Positions 23,101 through 31,544 of a stretch of 64,000 nucleotides of DNA are shown here, one piece after another. The DNA comes from Muribaculaceae bacterium. Its GTDB lineage: Bacteria > Bacteroidota > Bacteroidia > Bacteroidales > Muribaculaceae. The DNA lies in the NCBI GenBank assembly GCA_022510405.1, contig JAFLTP010000013.1, positions 1 through 64,000 of the forward strand. Reading direction: 5' to 3'. The notes beneath the pieces are model-generated. The model did no database searches, had not been told where the DNA came from, and saw only the letters and a list, made by a program, of their open reading frames with translations. The position numbers were made by a program, and so were the translations under genes. Position 1 is the stretch's first letter, and each line of letters begins with the position of its first letter.

Positions 23101-26075
23101 ATGCCTATGCCGGACACGATTCCCGACTTTGGAACATGCTTGAGGCTGATTCCAATTTCATGGAGATCGTGGCCAAGGTTGACAACGCTCTATATACTGC
23201 CGGCCTTACATACGCAGGGTGTGTGAAGGCTTTCGATACCGACCAATCATCCAAATGGTGTGAACGTGTCTACAACCAGGATGCTCAATACAAGTACGTT
23301 GGCCCGTATCGTGACAACGGCATCAACAATCTTTTCATGCTTCAGGGCGCAAGACGCTCCCACCGCCGTTGGTGGTTGTCACGCCGTTTCAACCTTATGG
23401 ACGGAAAGTTCGTTTCCGGTGCGTACCGTGACAATGTTTTCGAGGTGAAACTTGCCGGTGCTCCGATAGGGTTGAGATTCTCTATCGTTTCAGGATTCGA
23501 TATGAATTACGGCTATGGAGTAAACAACGTGGCCATAGAGTCGGGCATACACCTGTCTCCAGGCCAAAGTCATGAGTTCATTACCAAGTCAGTTCTTAAC
23601 GTTGGTGACCCGTTGCGACTCTATACGGCTCCCAATATCCGCAAGATCGATATCTCTGAGTTCCTTCCGTATCTTTCGGTGGTGACAATGTCGGGTGTGT
23701 ATTCTCCGGAAGTGGGGACGGCTCTTGAAGAATTGGTGATCAAGAAGGACGGTGCTTCAAATTCAGCTTTGACCGAATTGTCGGGAATCTCCAATGCATC
23801 AAAACTCAAGAAACTTTCTCTCGGAAAACTTATGGCCTTGAATGCCCTGGATCTTTCGGGAAATCTCGCACTCACAGATGTGGATATCGCAGATACCGGA
23901 GTGACAGCGCTTACTCTTCCGCAAGGTGCTCCTGTGGTTAACCTGGCTTTGCCGGCTTCGCTCAATATACTTGAACTAAGAGACCTTCCGAAACTAACAG
24001 CCACAGGTCTCAGCATGAACGGTGGGTATTCATCGGTGACTTCCCTTATAATAACCGGTTGCCCGATGATTGATAAGAAGACTATCCTTGATCAGTGGAT
24101 GAGCGCCAAGACTACAGCCAACGCTTATTGCTCGGTGGAACTCGACGATGTGAACTTCGAGAACATATCTGCTGATTATCTATTGAAGTTCGCTTCGTTC
24201 ATGTCCGTTAGTTTCTCCGGAAAAGCTTCGCTTACTTCTTTGACTTCCGAACAGGCTTCACAATTGCTTGAAGTCTTCGGTGCCGGTTGCTTCAATAAAT
24301 CGGCCAAGTTCTATATTCAGGCTCCGGAAGGATTTGCAGGTCTTATTGGCCCCGATTCAGTTAAATCGGGTAACAGAGCTCAGTATTCCTTGCTTGCGGA
24401 TTACGATGAAGCTGTAGGTCTTACGTGGAATATTTCTCCTGAAACGGAAGGTGTTCAGATTTCTCAGAATGGTTTGCTGACAACAAAGGTTTCTCTTAAA
24501 GATGCATCTATAACAATTAATGTTACAGGCAGAAAAGCCGGTGGTATCAATACAATTTCTGCACAGAAAATAGTGAGCATTAAGAAAGCATTAGACCTTG
24601 AGGAATATATGGTTTCTATTGAAGGACAGGTTTGGGTTAACTTCAAAGGTGTTTACGAATATTCTCTTAAATTCCCCAGTCAAACGGACACTTCACAATT
24701 TACTGTAGCCTGGAGCATTGAGAACGGAGAAAGCCGAGGTATAAAGATTGCTTCTTCTTCGCAGAAAAAATGTACCGTTAATGTCGATTATAAAGGAGAT
24801 ACCGAGGACACATATACTGTCAAAGCGACTATAAAATATGCGGAAACAGGAGATGTGATGTTTTCTGTCAGCTTCTTGGTAGAGGTGGTTCCGGGTGAGG
24901 TAATTATTACTTCGGAATCCAACCCTATTATTATGGAAGCAATGTACCTGTCGGGTGTTTGTCACAACGAGCACTATATGACTAAGGGAGAAGCAGAGGC
25001 AGTAACAGAGTTGGAAGTTGTAAAGAGTATTTTCGATAATATCTATAATGCGGGAAGGGATGGTAATGATACTTATAGTAAGTATATTATTAATTTTAAT
25101 GAATTTGAATATTTTATAAATGCCCCTTATTATGTACATTCAAATATAAGGTTTAATTCCATAATATTTCCGCAAAAAGAAATAACATTAAGGTCCGGAG
25201 AGTTTGGTGGAAGTGTTGGCGCAAATGAAATTAAATTTCCAAATTTAAAGAAAGTTAATTTTGAAACAAGGGTTAGTGCATTTATAGCAGCTCGGATTAA
25301 TGCTGAGTTTCCTGTGCTTGAGGAGATAGAATGTAGTGTAACAGCTACTGGGGAGTTCTATTTCAATACATATCCTTTTATTAAGATACCAATGCTCAAA
25401 AGAGTGACTAATACCGGGAGCAATATGTTAAAGCTTATTAATAGGATTGAGGGTAATTCATTTAATTCTCCAGATATACTTATTTTTGATTTTCCCTTGT
25501 TAGAGCAATTTGATTGTTATTTTGCTGCTAGTGGAAGATTTACTGGTAATTTTATTAATGAAGTCAGATTAAACTTAGGGAAAGTTCAATCTCTTCCGTC
25601 GAGAATTTTTTCCTCGAATGTATCCAGTCCGCCAATTCAGGATTTTAGAGTAACTGCAAACGAACTGACAGGAGAAGGGCAAGAATCTATAACTGTTCCT
25701 ACTTTGATTACAGAAATAAATATGGAATCTGTGACCTGTCGGGTTGAGGGGTCTACAAGTTATCATAAAAAAGTATATGCCCCGAGAGCAGAAGTTTTAA
25801 ACTTTGGACTCGGTAGTGGAGTCTTGGAATTCTTGGAGGCAGACCATTTAAATTTTTATAGTAGTTCCAGGCTTGCCAGTCCAAAATTGCATACCATTAA
25901 GTTGCACACCTCAGATGCATCTAAGAATACAATGTATGTTGGTGATACTCTCGGCTCCGAAGTTCCGGAAGGCACTCCAAAAATGCTTTATCTCAAGGAG
26001 GGAGCGACAGGATATGACGCTGAAGTATGGAATAAGCCACCGTTGTCGGACTACACAAAATCTTTTACTCTCTAA
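20142..26075 (+). CDS. Giant modular tail fibre with CotH-like domain
   Basis: The 1977-residue protein starts at MINSKNIDWDGFSGD; earlier in-frame codons lie inside the previous gene. In order: N-terminal attachment region; Ig-like strands; a LamG-like lectin domain (about 405-615); a CotH-like region with MRPQGTSSMGYPKKNFRIYS near 688-708 and FINYDNDTVNG near 949-959. Next come leucine-rich repeats (about 1165-1315), Ig-like domains, and a C-terminal region. CotH-family proteins are spore-coat-type kinases; whether this copy is active is unknown. From about 24440 to 25930 the DNA becomes clearly AT-rich with different codon use, then returns to normal for the last 40 codons, which points to an exchanged receptor-binding module. 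Confidence 0.82.
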   Translation: MINSKNIDWDGFSGDDVQKFLKKWLNEVETGLGVKAGDFYLDEERGVYLVFADEDAREDYLANPEINEHLLLAQIKAGGGGATGDRIKVNLISDYYMSLLPSQKGIYIEFSFETFNADNMQTAEEVKATFTFRWNSVVKTLTQRYQPNSRVRLAIDDYIGESGITNISIRLEALDSLATNTFSVVANRVDLSLSDSYNVGTVYNLIENPQATAQIPFSVRGAGLKTMEWFLDGLPIQADRSEDEVTDASASRVKYIDVSSLSEGIHTVQFRAYITVNGERFYSQTCLRQLIIYRGENPNTHFIALGADLASGTLNESSSIRLNNLTQYIAYTIKIGLFDPQYAAEVPVTVSLDNDVVGTLGLSNGTGRDFTFTPMVGGSHRITVASALKSVTADADIAASSNSLSEINSGLALSLRATGKSNSSPDRDVWTYGSIRSTFAGFNWNPLSGWADGRLMISEGARLEVGYAPLSSDSTATGKTIELEFSAENVVDDDAVICSLLNGNTGLLVTASEVSMTSAAGTKVSARYKAGETVRVAIVINRASGVSDRQLVFIYLDGILSGAAVYAASDNFRVLDNLVFQGSANATLALKDIRIYDVALTADQILNNFILYRDSAGEMLQVYDRNDIFSEGTTDFSTDILGRQLPIMIVTGDIPALEATTNKNLQITVDIEYTDQQNPELSFKMEKAAMRPQGTSSMGYPKKNFRIYSDSLSDTRLYNSEGQEVTPRKYAFRKGAQPVSCWCLKADYAESSGTHNTGVARLWNDVMFNAEIDGQHPLRTKAQEAALSASYPYDVRTTIDGFPILLFYRASAGAPLVFIGKYNFNNDKSTESVFGFKDIPGFSNSKVECWEVLNNGHHLALFTDTSNWNSEWADAFEGRYPDGNTNTAALKSFAEWMASVSSANFSSQKYDHLDVYKVAAYYVYLMRFGAVDQVVKNAMFTTEDGVHWFFINYDNDTVNGLRNDGLLIYPPTIDRQSRDDSFGSEVYAYAGHDSRLWNMLEADSNFMEIVAKVDNALYTAGLTYAGCVKAFDTDQSSKWCERVYNQDAQYKYVGPYRDNGINNLFMLQGARRSHRRWWLSRRFNLMDGKFVSGAYRDNVFEVKLAGAPIGLRFSIVSGFDMNYGYGVNNVAIESGIHLSPGQSHEFITKSVLNVGDPLRLYTAPNIRKIDISEFLPYLSVVTMSGVYSPEVGTALEELVIKKDGASNSALTELSGISNASKLKKLSLGKLMALNALDLSGNLALTDVDIADTGVTALTLPQGAPVVNLALPASLNILELRDLPKLTATGLSMNGGYSSVTSLIITGCPMIDKKTILDQWMSAKTTANAYCSVELDDVNFENISADYLLKFASFMSVSFSGKASLTSLTSEQASQLLEVFGAGCFNKSAKFYIQAPEGFAGLIGPDSVKSGNRAQYSLLADYDEAVGLTWNISPETEGVQISQNGLLTTKVSLKDASITINVTGRKAGGINTISAQKIVSIKKALDLEEYMVSIEGQVWVNFKGVYEYSLKFPSQTDTSQFTVAWSIENGESRGIKIASSSQKKCTVNVDYKGDTEDTYTVKATIKYAETGDVMFSVSFLVEVVPGEVIITSESNPIIMEAMYLSGVCHNEHYMTKGEAEAVTELEVVKSIFDNIYNAGRDGNDTYSKYIINFNEFEYFINAPYYVHSNIRFNSIIFPQKEITLRSGEFGGSVGANEIKFPNLKKVNFETRVSAFIAARINAEFPVLEEIECSVTATGEFYFNTYPFIKIPMLKRVTNTGSNMLKLINRIEGNSFNSPDILIFDFPLLEQFDCYFAASGRFTGNFINEVRLNLGKVQSLPSRIFSSNVSSPPIQDFRVTANELTGEGQESITVPTLITEINMESVTCRVEGSTSYHKKVYAPRAEVLNFGLGSGVLEFLEADHLNFYSSSRLASPKLHTIKLHTSDASKNTMYVGDTLGSEVPEGTPKMLYLKEGATGYDAEVWNKPPLSDYTKSFTL

Positions 26076-26087
26076 ATCGATATCGAT

Positions 26088-26489
26088 ATGTTTACGAGAA
26101 ATAATAAACTTTATGCGGATGCTTTTAAGTATCTGCGCAACGAGAAGATGAATGCCGTCGCCCTCATGGTAAATAATCCTGAGGGCTGGCAGGAAATCTC
26201 TTTCCCGGAGGATTTCACCGTTCAGGTGGAAGAGCGACATGACGAGAAAGGTAATGTAATAGGTTATGACGCTTTCTTCCATGGCCGTCTGTTCCTGATT
26301 CAACTCGACTCCACCGATTATAATTCGGTGAAGTCGGCCGTGATCCGGCGCCGGTACTCTCTTGAGGAACAGACCGCAATTATCCTAAACAAGGACAAGA
26401 ACGAAGAAAAGCTGAAGGAATACGCCGACATGCAAGCCTGGCGTGATTTCGCCGCTTTGCTCGCTTCCAAAATCTCAAGTGTCATTTAA
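26088..26489 (+). CDS. Small protein after the fibre (possible assembly factor)
   Basis: A 133-residue protein 12 bases after the fibre gene. Sequence: FTRNNKLYADAFKYLRNEKM, then beta-like segments, then a helical C-terminus with EEQTAIILNKDKNEEKLKEY. Tail-fibre assembly chaperones often sit in this position and have a similar late helical region, but no family match is claimed. Confidence 0.55.
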   Translation: MFTRNNKLYADAFKYLRNEKMNAVALMVNNPEGWQEISFPEDFTVQVEERHDEKGNVIGYDAFFHGRLFLIQLDSTDYNSVKSAVIRRRYSLEEQTAIILNKDKNEEKLKEYADMQAWRDFAALLASKISSVI

Positions 26490-26502
26490 ATATCGATTCG
26501 TT

Positions 26503-26787
26503 ATGGAACCTCCTGTTAAACCACCTAAATTGGTGCAATACATCACTACAATCTTTTTAATTGTAGCGGGGGTGGCTCTGATGTTCTGCGCTATGTTTAT
26601 ACCGCCTAAAGGTGAAATACATCCATCGGTTATCGTTTCTTTCGGTATGATCCTTACTTTCGTTGGTACATCCCTTGGAATAGATTACAAATCAAAAGAA
26701 AAAATCTATGATATCTGGTCTTCTGTGCAAAATATCCCTAATGGCAGGAAGTCAAGAAAACCTAAAACTGAAATGCCTTTGATATGA
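26503..26787 (+). CDS. Holin candidate
   Basis: The 94-residue protein (start MEPPVKPPKL; an upstream frame start lies within the previous gene) has two transmembrane segments, about 12-32 (TTIFLIVAGVALMFCAMFI) and 41-60 (PSVIVSFGMILTFVGTSLG). They are joined by a short turn, and a basic C-terminal tail follows. This is a holin-like layout. It lies about 2.5 kb upstream of the M15 endolysin. Holins open the inner membrane at lysis time. Confidence 0.6.
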   Translation: MEPPVKPPKLVQYITTIFLIVAGVALMFCAMFIPPKGEIHPSVIVSFGMILTFVGTSLGIDYKSKEKIYDIWSSVQNIPNGRKSRKPKTEMPLI

Positions 26788-27014
26788 AGAAGATACATTT
26801 AAGCACTGCAAGGGAAATGCTTAAGGCGCCTGACCCCGTTGACCTCTCTGTATGGAAAAAGGATGGTTCCATCATGCACCTCCATGACTGCATCTCCCTT
26901 CATTATGACTTCTACGGGGGGTGGCGAAATGTCAAGTGCCTCCAGTCTGGAGAAATGAGACGCATCCGTGATTGCCTCATTTTTCAAATCAACGGTCTTG
27001 AAGTTTTCCTGTGA
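26784..27014 (+). CDS. Small phage protein, unknown
   Basis: A 76-residue protein in an ATGA overlap with the holin candidate. It has two halves (STAREMLKAPDPVDLSVWKK and GEMRRIRDCLIFQINGLEVF) without a recognised fold. This type of small protein near the lysis genes may modulate lysis, but that is only a guess. Confidence 0.55.
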   Translation: MKKIHLSTAREMLKAPDPVDLSVWKKDGSIMHLHDCISLHYDFYGGWRNVKCLQSGEMRRIRDCLIFQINGLEVFL

Positions 27015-27035
27015 TTGATTCTTTCATATTTATGA

Positions 27036-27067
27036 TGGATCGCCCGTAGGCGGTCCATTGTCTTTTC
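27036..27067 (+). terminator. Hairpin terminator before portal gene
   Basis: TGGATCGCC pairs with GGCGGTCCA (one G-T pair) across CGTA, followed by TTGTCTTTTC. It closes the fibre-holin unit, so the portal gene begins a new transcription unit. Confidence 0.7.
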
Positions 27068-27114
27068 TAACCGTCCTTATCCGAAATACTTTTGAATAGT
27101 TTATTCAAATGATT

Positions 27115-28488
27115 ATGAAAAAACATCCCGTCAACCAAATCAAGTCTACTCCACCTCCGGCTCCAAGTAAAAATATCTCATCCGATATTTCTTACGATTT
27201 CTCATCAATTGAATCTTTCTCCCCTGAAGCCCGTGTGGCATTTACCGTCGATTCTTCTACTGTTTTCAAGGAGGAAAAGGATGTAACCCCGGTAATTATC
27301 AATGAGAATCTCTCATATATGCCATGGGGTGACGGCAACGATATGCCCTATAGGATTCTTGATCTTATCGAAAAGGATGAGACTCTGGCCACTTGTCAGG
27401 AAGTGAACTCGGAACTCTGCTATGGTTCCGGTCTTGCGTATGTACCGAAAGATCCGGATGCCGGTCTTTCCTCTAAACTTCAGTCTGATATCGATGAATT
27501 CTTTCTTGACAACGATATCCCTTCATATTTTCTGGGGATTTCAAAGGATTTCAAGCATTTCGGATTTGCTGTTTCTGTCATTATTCTCAATGATTCGGGT
27601 ACAAGGGTTCTTAACCTGGTCAGGAAGGAGGCTATGTATTGCCGGTTTGCTCCTAAAGACAAATCCGGACAGATTCCTTATCTCCTATATGCCAACTGGC
27701 GCAACTCTATCTCTTCGGAAAAGGATGTTGAGAAAATTGAAATCCTTAATCCTCAGTCTCCATGGAGAGACCTTAAAGCGCGGCTTGAAAAGAATACTAA
27801 GGAAAGAAAATTCGCTATCATCTCAAAAATCGCTACCGTAGACTCTACTTATTATCCTATCCCTTATTACGGTGCCTTGTTCCGGGGGAAATGGTATAAT
27901 ATCAAGCAGCTTATCGGCATTGCCAAGGAATCGAAACTGAAGAATTCCGCTCCAATCAAATACCATATCGAGGTGTCGCAAAAATATTGGGACAATCTCT
28001 TTAACCGGGAAGGTATTACCGACAGGGTAAAACGTCAGGCAAGGGTGATTAAGGAGAAGCAACAGATTCTCGACTTCCTTACGGGTGCAGAGAATTCGGG
28101 AAAGGTTTGGTTCTCGCAGTTCTATGTTGATCCGACCGGGAAAGAACAACATGACGTTGTGATCAATAAGATTGACTCATCTAAGGAAGGTGGAGATTGG
28201 GAGACCGATATCCAGGAGGCGATCAATATGATCTGTTTCACCATGCGTGTCCATTCCAATCTGGTAGGTTCCGTTCCGGGCAAAGCACAGACAAATAACT
28301 CTGGTTCTGACAAACGTGAACTATATACCATATCACAGGCCTTGCAGAAGCCTTATCGGGATATCCTTTTCAAGGTGCACGATATAATCATACGCTTTAA
28401 CGGTTGGTCAGGTGTGAAACCATCGGTTTCTCTCATTCAACTTACTACGCTCGATGAACATAAGGACGCTAAGAAAATTGACTTATGA
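27115..28488 (+). CDS. Portal protein
   Basis: The 457-residue protein has a size and motif order typical of portal proteins: helical N-terminus, a mixed wing (MPYRILDLIEKDETLATCQE), and a late region with helical crown (YTISQALQKPYRDILFKVHD). The portal forms the dodecameric ring through which DNA passes. The call rests on size, order of features and its four-base overlap with a head-tail type gene downstream. In most tailed phages the portal gene follows terL; here about 8.7 kb of other genes intervenes. Confidence 0.75.
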   Translation: MKKHPVNQIKSTPPPAPSKNISSDISYDFSSIESFSPEARVAFTVDSSTVFKEEKDVTPVIINENLSYMPWGDGNDMPYRILDLIEKDETLATCQEVNSELCYGSGLAYVPKDPDAGLSSKLQSDIDEFFLDNDIPSYFLGISKDFKHFGFAVSVIILNDSGTRVLNLVRKEAMYCRFAPKDKSGQIPYLLYANWRNSISSEKDVEKIEILNPQSPWRDLKARLEKNTKERKFAIISKIATVDSTYYPIPYYGALFRGKWYNIKQLIGIAKESKLKNSAPIKYHIEVSQKYWDNLFNREGITDRVKRQARVIKEKQQILDFLTGAENSGKVWFSQFYVDPTGKEQHDVVINKIDSSKEGGDWETDIQEAINMICFTMRVHSNLVGSVPGKAQTNNSGSDKRELYTISQALQKPYRDILFKVHDIIIRFNGWSGVKPSVSLIQLTTLDEHKDAKKIDL

Positions 28489-29228
28489 GCGATGAACGAA
28501 TTGACTTCTATTTCCCTAAAAGTTGGGAAGAACTTTCGGATAAACAGTTGATTCTGGTTTATAAATCCTTGTCAAGCAATTTTTCCGAGGAACAGATCTG
28601 CATTCACCTCCTTTTCCGTTGGAACAATGTAAAGGTGGTTGCCCAACGTGGTGACGGCACATATTATCTGTCTTCCAAATCCGGTGGAAAGAAAAAGTTG
28701 TTTATTGTCTCTCCGAATCAAATCGCTGAAATCCTACCTATGGTGAGATGGATTGTGGAACCGCCTTTGCTCCCTGTGCGTGTCTCACGTTTCGGATTTC
28801 ACCGTGCCATCGATGCTGATTTCAGTGAGGTTCCTTTTGAAAAGTTCGTTATGTGCGACAATCTTTTTCAAGGATACCTTAATAGCAAGGATGAGGATCT
28901 TCTTGACCAGATGGCTTCTATCATGTATGGTTACACAGGAAGGATGAAACCATGGATGCGTATCAATATTTTCTATTGGGCGGTTGCGCTCAAAAACCTT
29001 CTCTCGGCTAAATTCTTCGAATTTTTTCAACCCGTCTCTTCACAGCAGGTTGACTCGCTTGAGAAGCCTACCGCTGAAGATTCTATGAATGCAATGATCC
29101 GTGCACTCACAAAAGGAGATATCACCAAGGAAAAGGAAGTGCTGGCAATGGATACATGGCGCGCCCTTGCAGAACTGAACGCCCAGGCAAAGGAATACCG
29201 GGAATTCAATCAGAAATACAAAAAATAA
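28485..29228 (+). CDS. Phage protein downstream of portal
   Basis: A 247-residue protein beginning in an ATGA overlap with the portal gene. It has aromatic-rich N-terminal helices (FYFPKSWEELSDKQLILVYK) and a helical, charged C-terminus. A head-tail connector or chaperone is plausible from position. No family recognised. Confidence 0.6.
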   Translation: MSDERIDFYFPKSWEELSDKQLILVYKSLSSNFSEEQICIHLLFRWNNVKVVAQRGDGTYYLSSKSGGKKKLFIVSPNQIAEILPMVRWIVEPPLLPVRVSRFGFHRAIDADFSEVPFEKFVMCDNLFQGYLNSKDEDLLDQMASIMYGYTGRMKPWMRINIFYWAVALKNLLSAKFFEFFQPVSSQQVDSLEKPTAEDSMNAMIRALTKGDITKEKEVLAMDTWRALAELNAQAKEYREFNQKYKK

Positions 29229-29252
29229 CTCAATTTCTAAAACTCAATTATC

Positions 29253-29678
29253 ATGAATTTTTCTATCGATGAATTGACACGTTCCGATACCGCTCTTCGT
29301 CTCGGTATCGATAACACTCCTGACGAAAATGTGAAGGCAAATCTTAAACGTCTGATTTTAGATGTGCTGCAACCTTTGCGTGATGAATTGAAAGAGCCCA
29401 TTATAGTAAACTCCGGATATCGATCCCCGGAACTTAACAAAGCTGTCGGGGGTGCCAAAACTTCTCAGCATCTTACCGGTGAAGCTGCTGATATCAGGGC
29501 GATACCACACCCTGGTGAATCTCAGAAAATGGCTAATGAGAGATTGTTCAATTTTATCTCTACCAGAATTAAGTTTGGCTTTGTCAATGTAGGGCAGCTT
29601 CTCGATGAAAAGAATTTCTCTTGGATACATGTCTCACTACCTTCGGCAAAACATAAAAACGATATCCGACATCTATGA
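29253..29678 (+). CDS. Endolysin, peptidase M15 family
   Basis: The 141-residue protein is a compact M15 metallopeptidase: NSGYRSPELNKAVGG, then SQHLTGEAAD with zinc ligands His73 and Asp80, and a late WIHVS with the third His (about 126). Such enzymes cut peptide cross-links of peptidoglycan as D-Ala-D-Ala or L-Ala-D-Glu type peptidases. There is no signal peptide, so release should depend on a holin such as that at 26503. Position before the spanin-like gene supports a lysis role. Confidence 0.88.
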   Translation: MNFSIDELTRSDTALRLGIDNTPDENVKANLKRLILDVLQPLRDELKEPIIVNSGYRSPELNKAVGGAKTSQHLTGEAADIRAIPHPGESQKMANERLFNFISTRIKFGFVNVGQLLDEKNFSWIHVSLPSAKHKNDIRHL

Positions 29679-30217
29679 AAGACCAAGATTACATTCCAGC
29701 TTCTGTGCCCGTCCTTGACGGATCCTGGAACGCTACCGCATTCTTTGAACGCCTGCTCGCTAAAAATAAGCTCGCCAAACATTATGGATTCCGGTTCTGC
29801 CGTGTCTCCGGTCTCGAAGGCTTCGAGGAAGCTCTTCAGCAGATGCAGAAAACCATAAATTTCTTCTGTGTCTCTGATGTCTCGGATGGATACACCGACC
29901 TTGAGAATACGCCTGCCACCCGTAAGGTGAAAACTATTTTTATGGCCATGCGTCATGAAGCCGAAAATATGGATCTGCGTGAACAGTCCCTCGATATCAT
30001 GAGGGAACTGTTCCGCCAGTTGATGTCCGTCCTTATCCAGGAACGTACAATTCTTCAGGAGAAATTCATTTATATCGATTCCCGTATCAAGTTCCATGAG
30101 ATTGAGCGGTATTTTTTCTCCGGCGGATCCTGCGCCTATTTCCAAGTTCCGGTAACTGTATTCACAAGCTTATGCTATAACCCTTTGGAATGGGAGGATG
30201 ATGGAGAATCAAACTGA
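29675..30217 (+). CDS. Phage protein, connector region
   Basis: A 180-residue protein with an ATGA overlap with the endolysin gene. It is beta-rich at both ends and helical in the middle (LREQSLDIMRELFRQLMSVL). It probably belongs to the head-tail connector set, by position. No family recognised. Confidence 0.55.
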   Translation: MKDQDYIPASVPVLDGSWNATAFFERLLAKNKLAKHYGFRFCRVSGLEGFEEALQQMQKTINFFCVSDVSDGYTDLENTPATRKVKTIFMAMRHEAENMDLREQSLDIMRELFRQLMSVLIQERTILQEKFIYIDSRIKFHEIERYFFSGGSCAYFQVPVTVFTSLCYNPLEWEDDGESN

Positions 30218-30677
30218 GGCGAGACTTAAGGAGAGACAACGCTATGTGAAGGCGTTCAATAATACCATGGTTGAAATATGGAAAGAGAAGATAGTTCTTC
30301 TCGATGCAATTAATCGTGGTAAAAGATATCCATCCGAAACAAAGGAATGGCCAAATAATCTTTATGACTCTGTGGTCGGTGTCCGGATGGATGCCGATGG
30401 AAAATATCTATCAGTTGAATTGGAACAGTCTTTCAATGTCTATGGTATCTTTGTCAACTATGGTGTTGGCAAGGAAGTTTATCGTGGAAATCCTGGCGAT
30501 ATCGGCAGGGATAAACTCAGGGAAGAGAAAAAATGGTTCTCTGTAAAATATTATGCTTCCATGAAAAATATGGAAGAGTTCTATGCTAAAAATGTCGGTC
30601 AGGATCTGGCTGAGACTATAACCAATGCTATCTCAAGACAAATCGCCGTTCAGTTTGCTGCTTCAAAGCAATCTTAA
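30198..30677 (+). CDS. Probable head-tail/tail completion protein
   Basis: A 159-residue protein overlapping the previous gene by 20 bases, with a GGGAGG before its ATG. Pattern: basic helix (ARLKERQRYVKAFNN), a turn-rich core with RYPSETKEWPNNLYDSVVGV, then GIFVNYGVGKEVYRGNPGD. The last block resembles the neck or HK97 gp10-like proteins, where a surface loop precedes a C-terminal helix. Moderately sure. Confidence 0.58.
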   Translation: MMENQTEARLKERQRYVKAFNNTMVEIWKEKIVLLDAINRGKRYPSETKEWPNNLYDSVVGVRMDADGKYLSVELEQSFNVYGIFVNYGVGKEVYRGNPGDIGRDKLREEKKWFSVKYYASMKNMEEFYAKNVGQDLAETITNAISRQIAVQFAASKQS

Positions 30678-30727
30678 GTCTCCATCATAACAGTATCTAA
30701 TAATTGTCATAATGTCATTTAAATCTT

Positions 30728-31315
30728 ATGAAACCAATATTGCTCTTTTTCATTATTGTATATTTCCTGGCAACCTCCTGTCGCTCTCATAAGGAATCCG
30801 CTGTCGCTGAATCCTCATTCGTAGAAGTGGCTTCTACCGCTCATGTCAATGAGAAGCTGACTAATGTCAGCGATACTAAATTGAATTCCTCCATTTCATT
30901 CGACTCGATCGAGATCTTCATCCAAAGAAATTGGAATTCCTCTTATTCCGATGAAGATAAATTCTCATCGGTTTGGCACGGTTTGTCAAATCCGGAATTT
31001 ATGGCCACATCCGATTCTATGCGGATTTCATCGAAGTCAATGCCGATGGCTCCTTATTCGGAAATTATCGGAATCAAAGCTTATAACGCCAAGGCTGCTT
31101 CTTCTACTCATTCCCAAGACTCGATATCTTCTTCAACCGATTCTGCTCTTGCAATCGACCTTTCCATGGAATCACAGAAGGAAGAATCGGACACTTCCGA
31201 CTCTGTGGCAGTGTTTGATCCTCCGGACGTATTGTCTGTGGTTATATGGTCTTTCTCCATAGCAGCTGCCATTCTTATCATAGTCTATTTCATCAAAAGA
31301 AAGTCAAATCCCTGA
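30728..31315 (+). CDS. Unimolecular spanin candidate
   Basis: The 195-residue protein has a lipoprotein signal at the N-terminus (LLFFIIVYFLATSC, lipobox Cys18) and a transmembrane segment near the C-terminus (about 168-190, VVIWSFSIAAAILIIVYF) with a basic end (IKRKSNP). A lipid anchor in the outer membrane plus a C-terminal helix in the inner membrane, joined by a Ser-rich periplasmic linker, is the build of a unimolecular spanin. Such a spanin fuses the two membranes at the last step of lysis. It lies one kilobase after the endolysin gene. Composition (Ser-rich) fits a linear linker. Alternative: a phage surface lipoprotein. Confidence 0.55.
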   Translation: MKPILLFFIIVYFLATSCRSHKESAVAESSFVEVASTAHVNEKLTNVSDTKLNSSISFDSIEIFIQRNWNSSYSDEDKFSSVWHGLSNPEFMATSDSMRISSKSMPMAPYSEIIGIKAYNAKAASSTHSQDSISSSTDSALAIDLSMESQKEESDTSDSVAVFDPPDVLSVVIWSFSIAAAILIIVYFIKRKSNP

Positions 31316-31388
31316 AAGAACATCATCTGAATTCAAAGTCAATTTCTCAAAACATAATTTTCGGTTTTACTTAGCAAAGTTATATACT

Positions 31389-31413
31389 GCGTCCGGCCGG
31401 CAAGGTCGGGCGC
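31389..31413 (+). terminator. GC-rich hairpin, possible weak terminator
   Basis: GCGTCCGGCC pairs with GGTCGGGCGC (two G-T pairs) across GGCAA, followed by TTTGCGTTT. The T run is broken, so terminator strength is doubtful. The 229-base gap (31316-31544) holds nothing else I can identify. Confidence 0.45.
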
Positions 31414-31544
31414 TTTGCGTTTACCGGAATTTCTTCTTTACGCTTCGTCCCTGCAGCTAAACAAATTACGGATAAAATCTTGCCTCGAATAGCCGAAACT
31501 CCGCAAACTTTCTCGCTTCGTAAAACTTCAAAAATTATTACGTT

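Noticed and set aside
20142..26075. Diversity-generating retroelement acting on the fibre
   Set aside because: No reverse-transcriptase gene or template repeat is visible in the window, so the odd composition at the C-terminus is better explained by module exchange.
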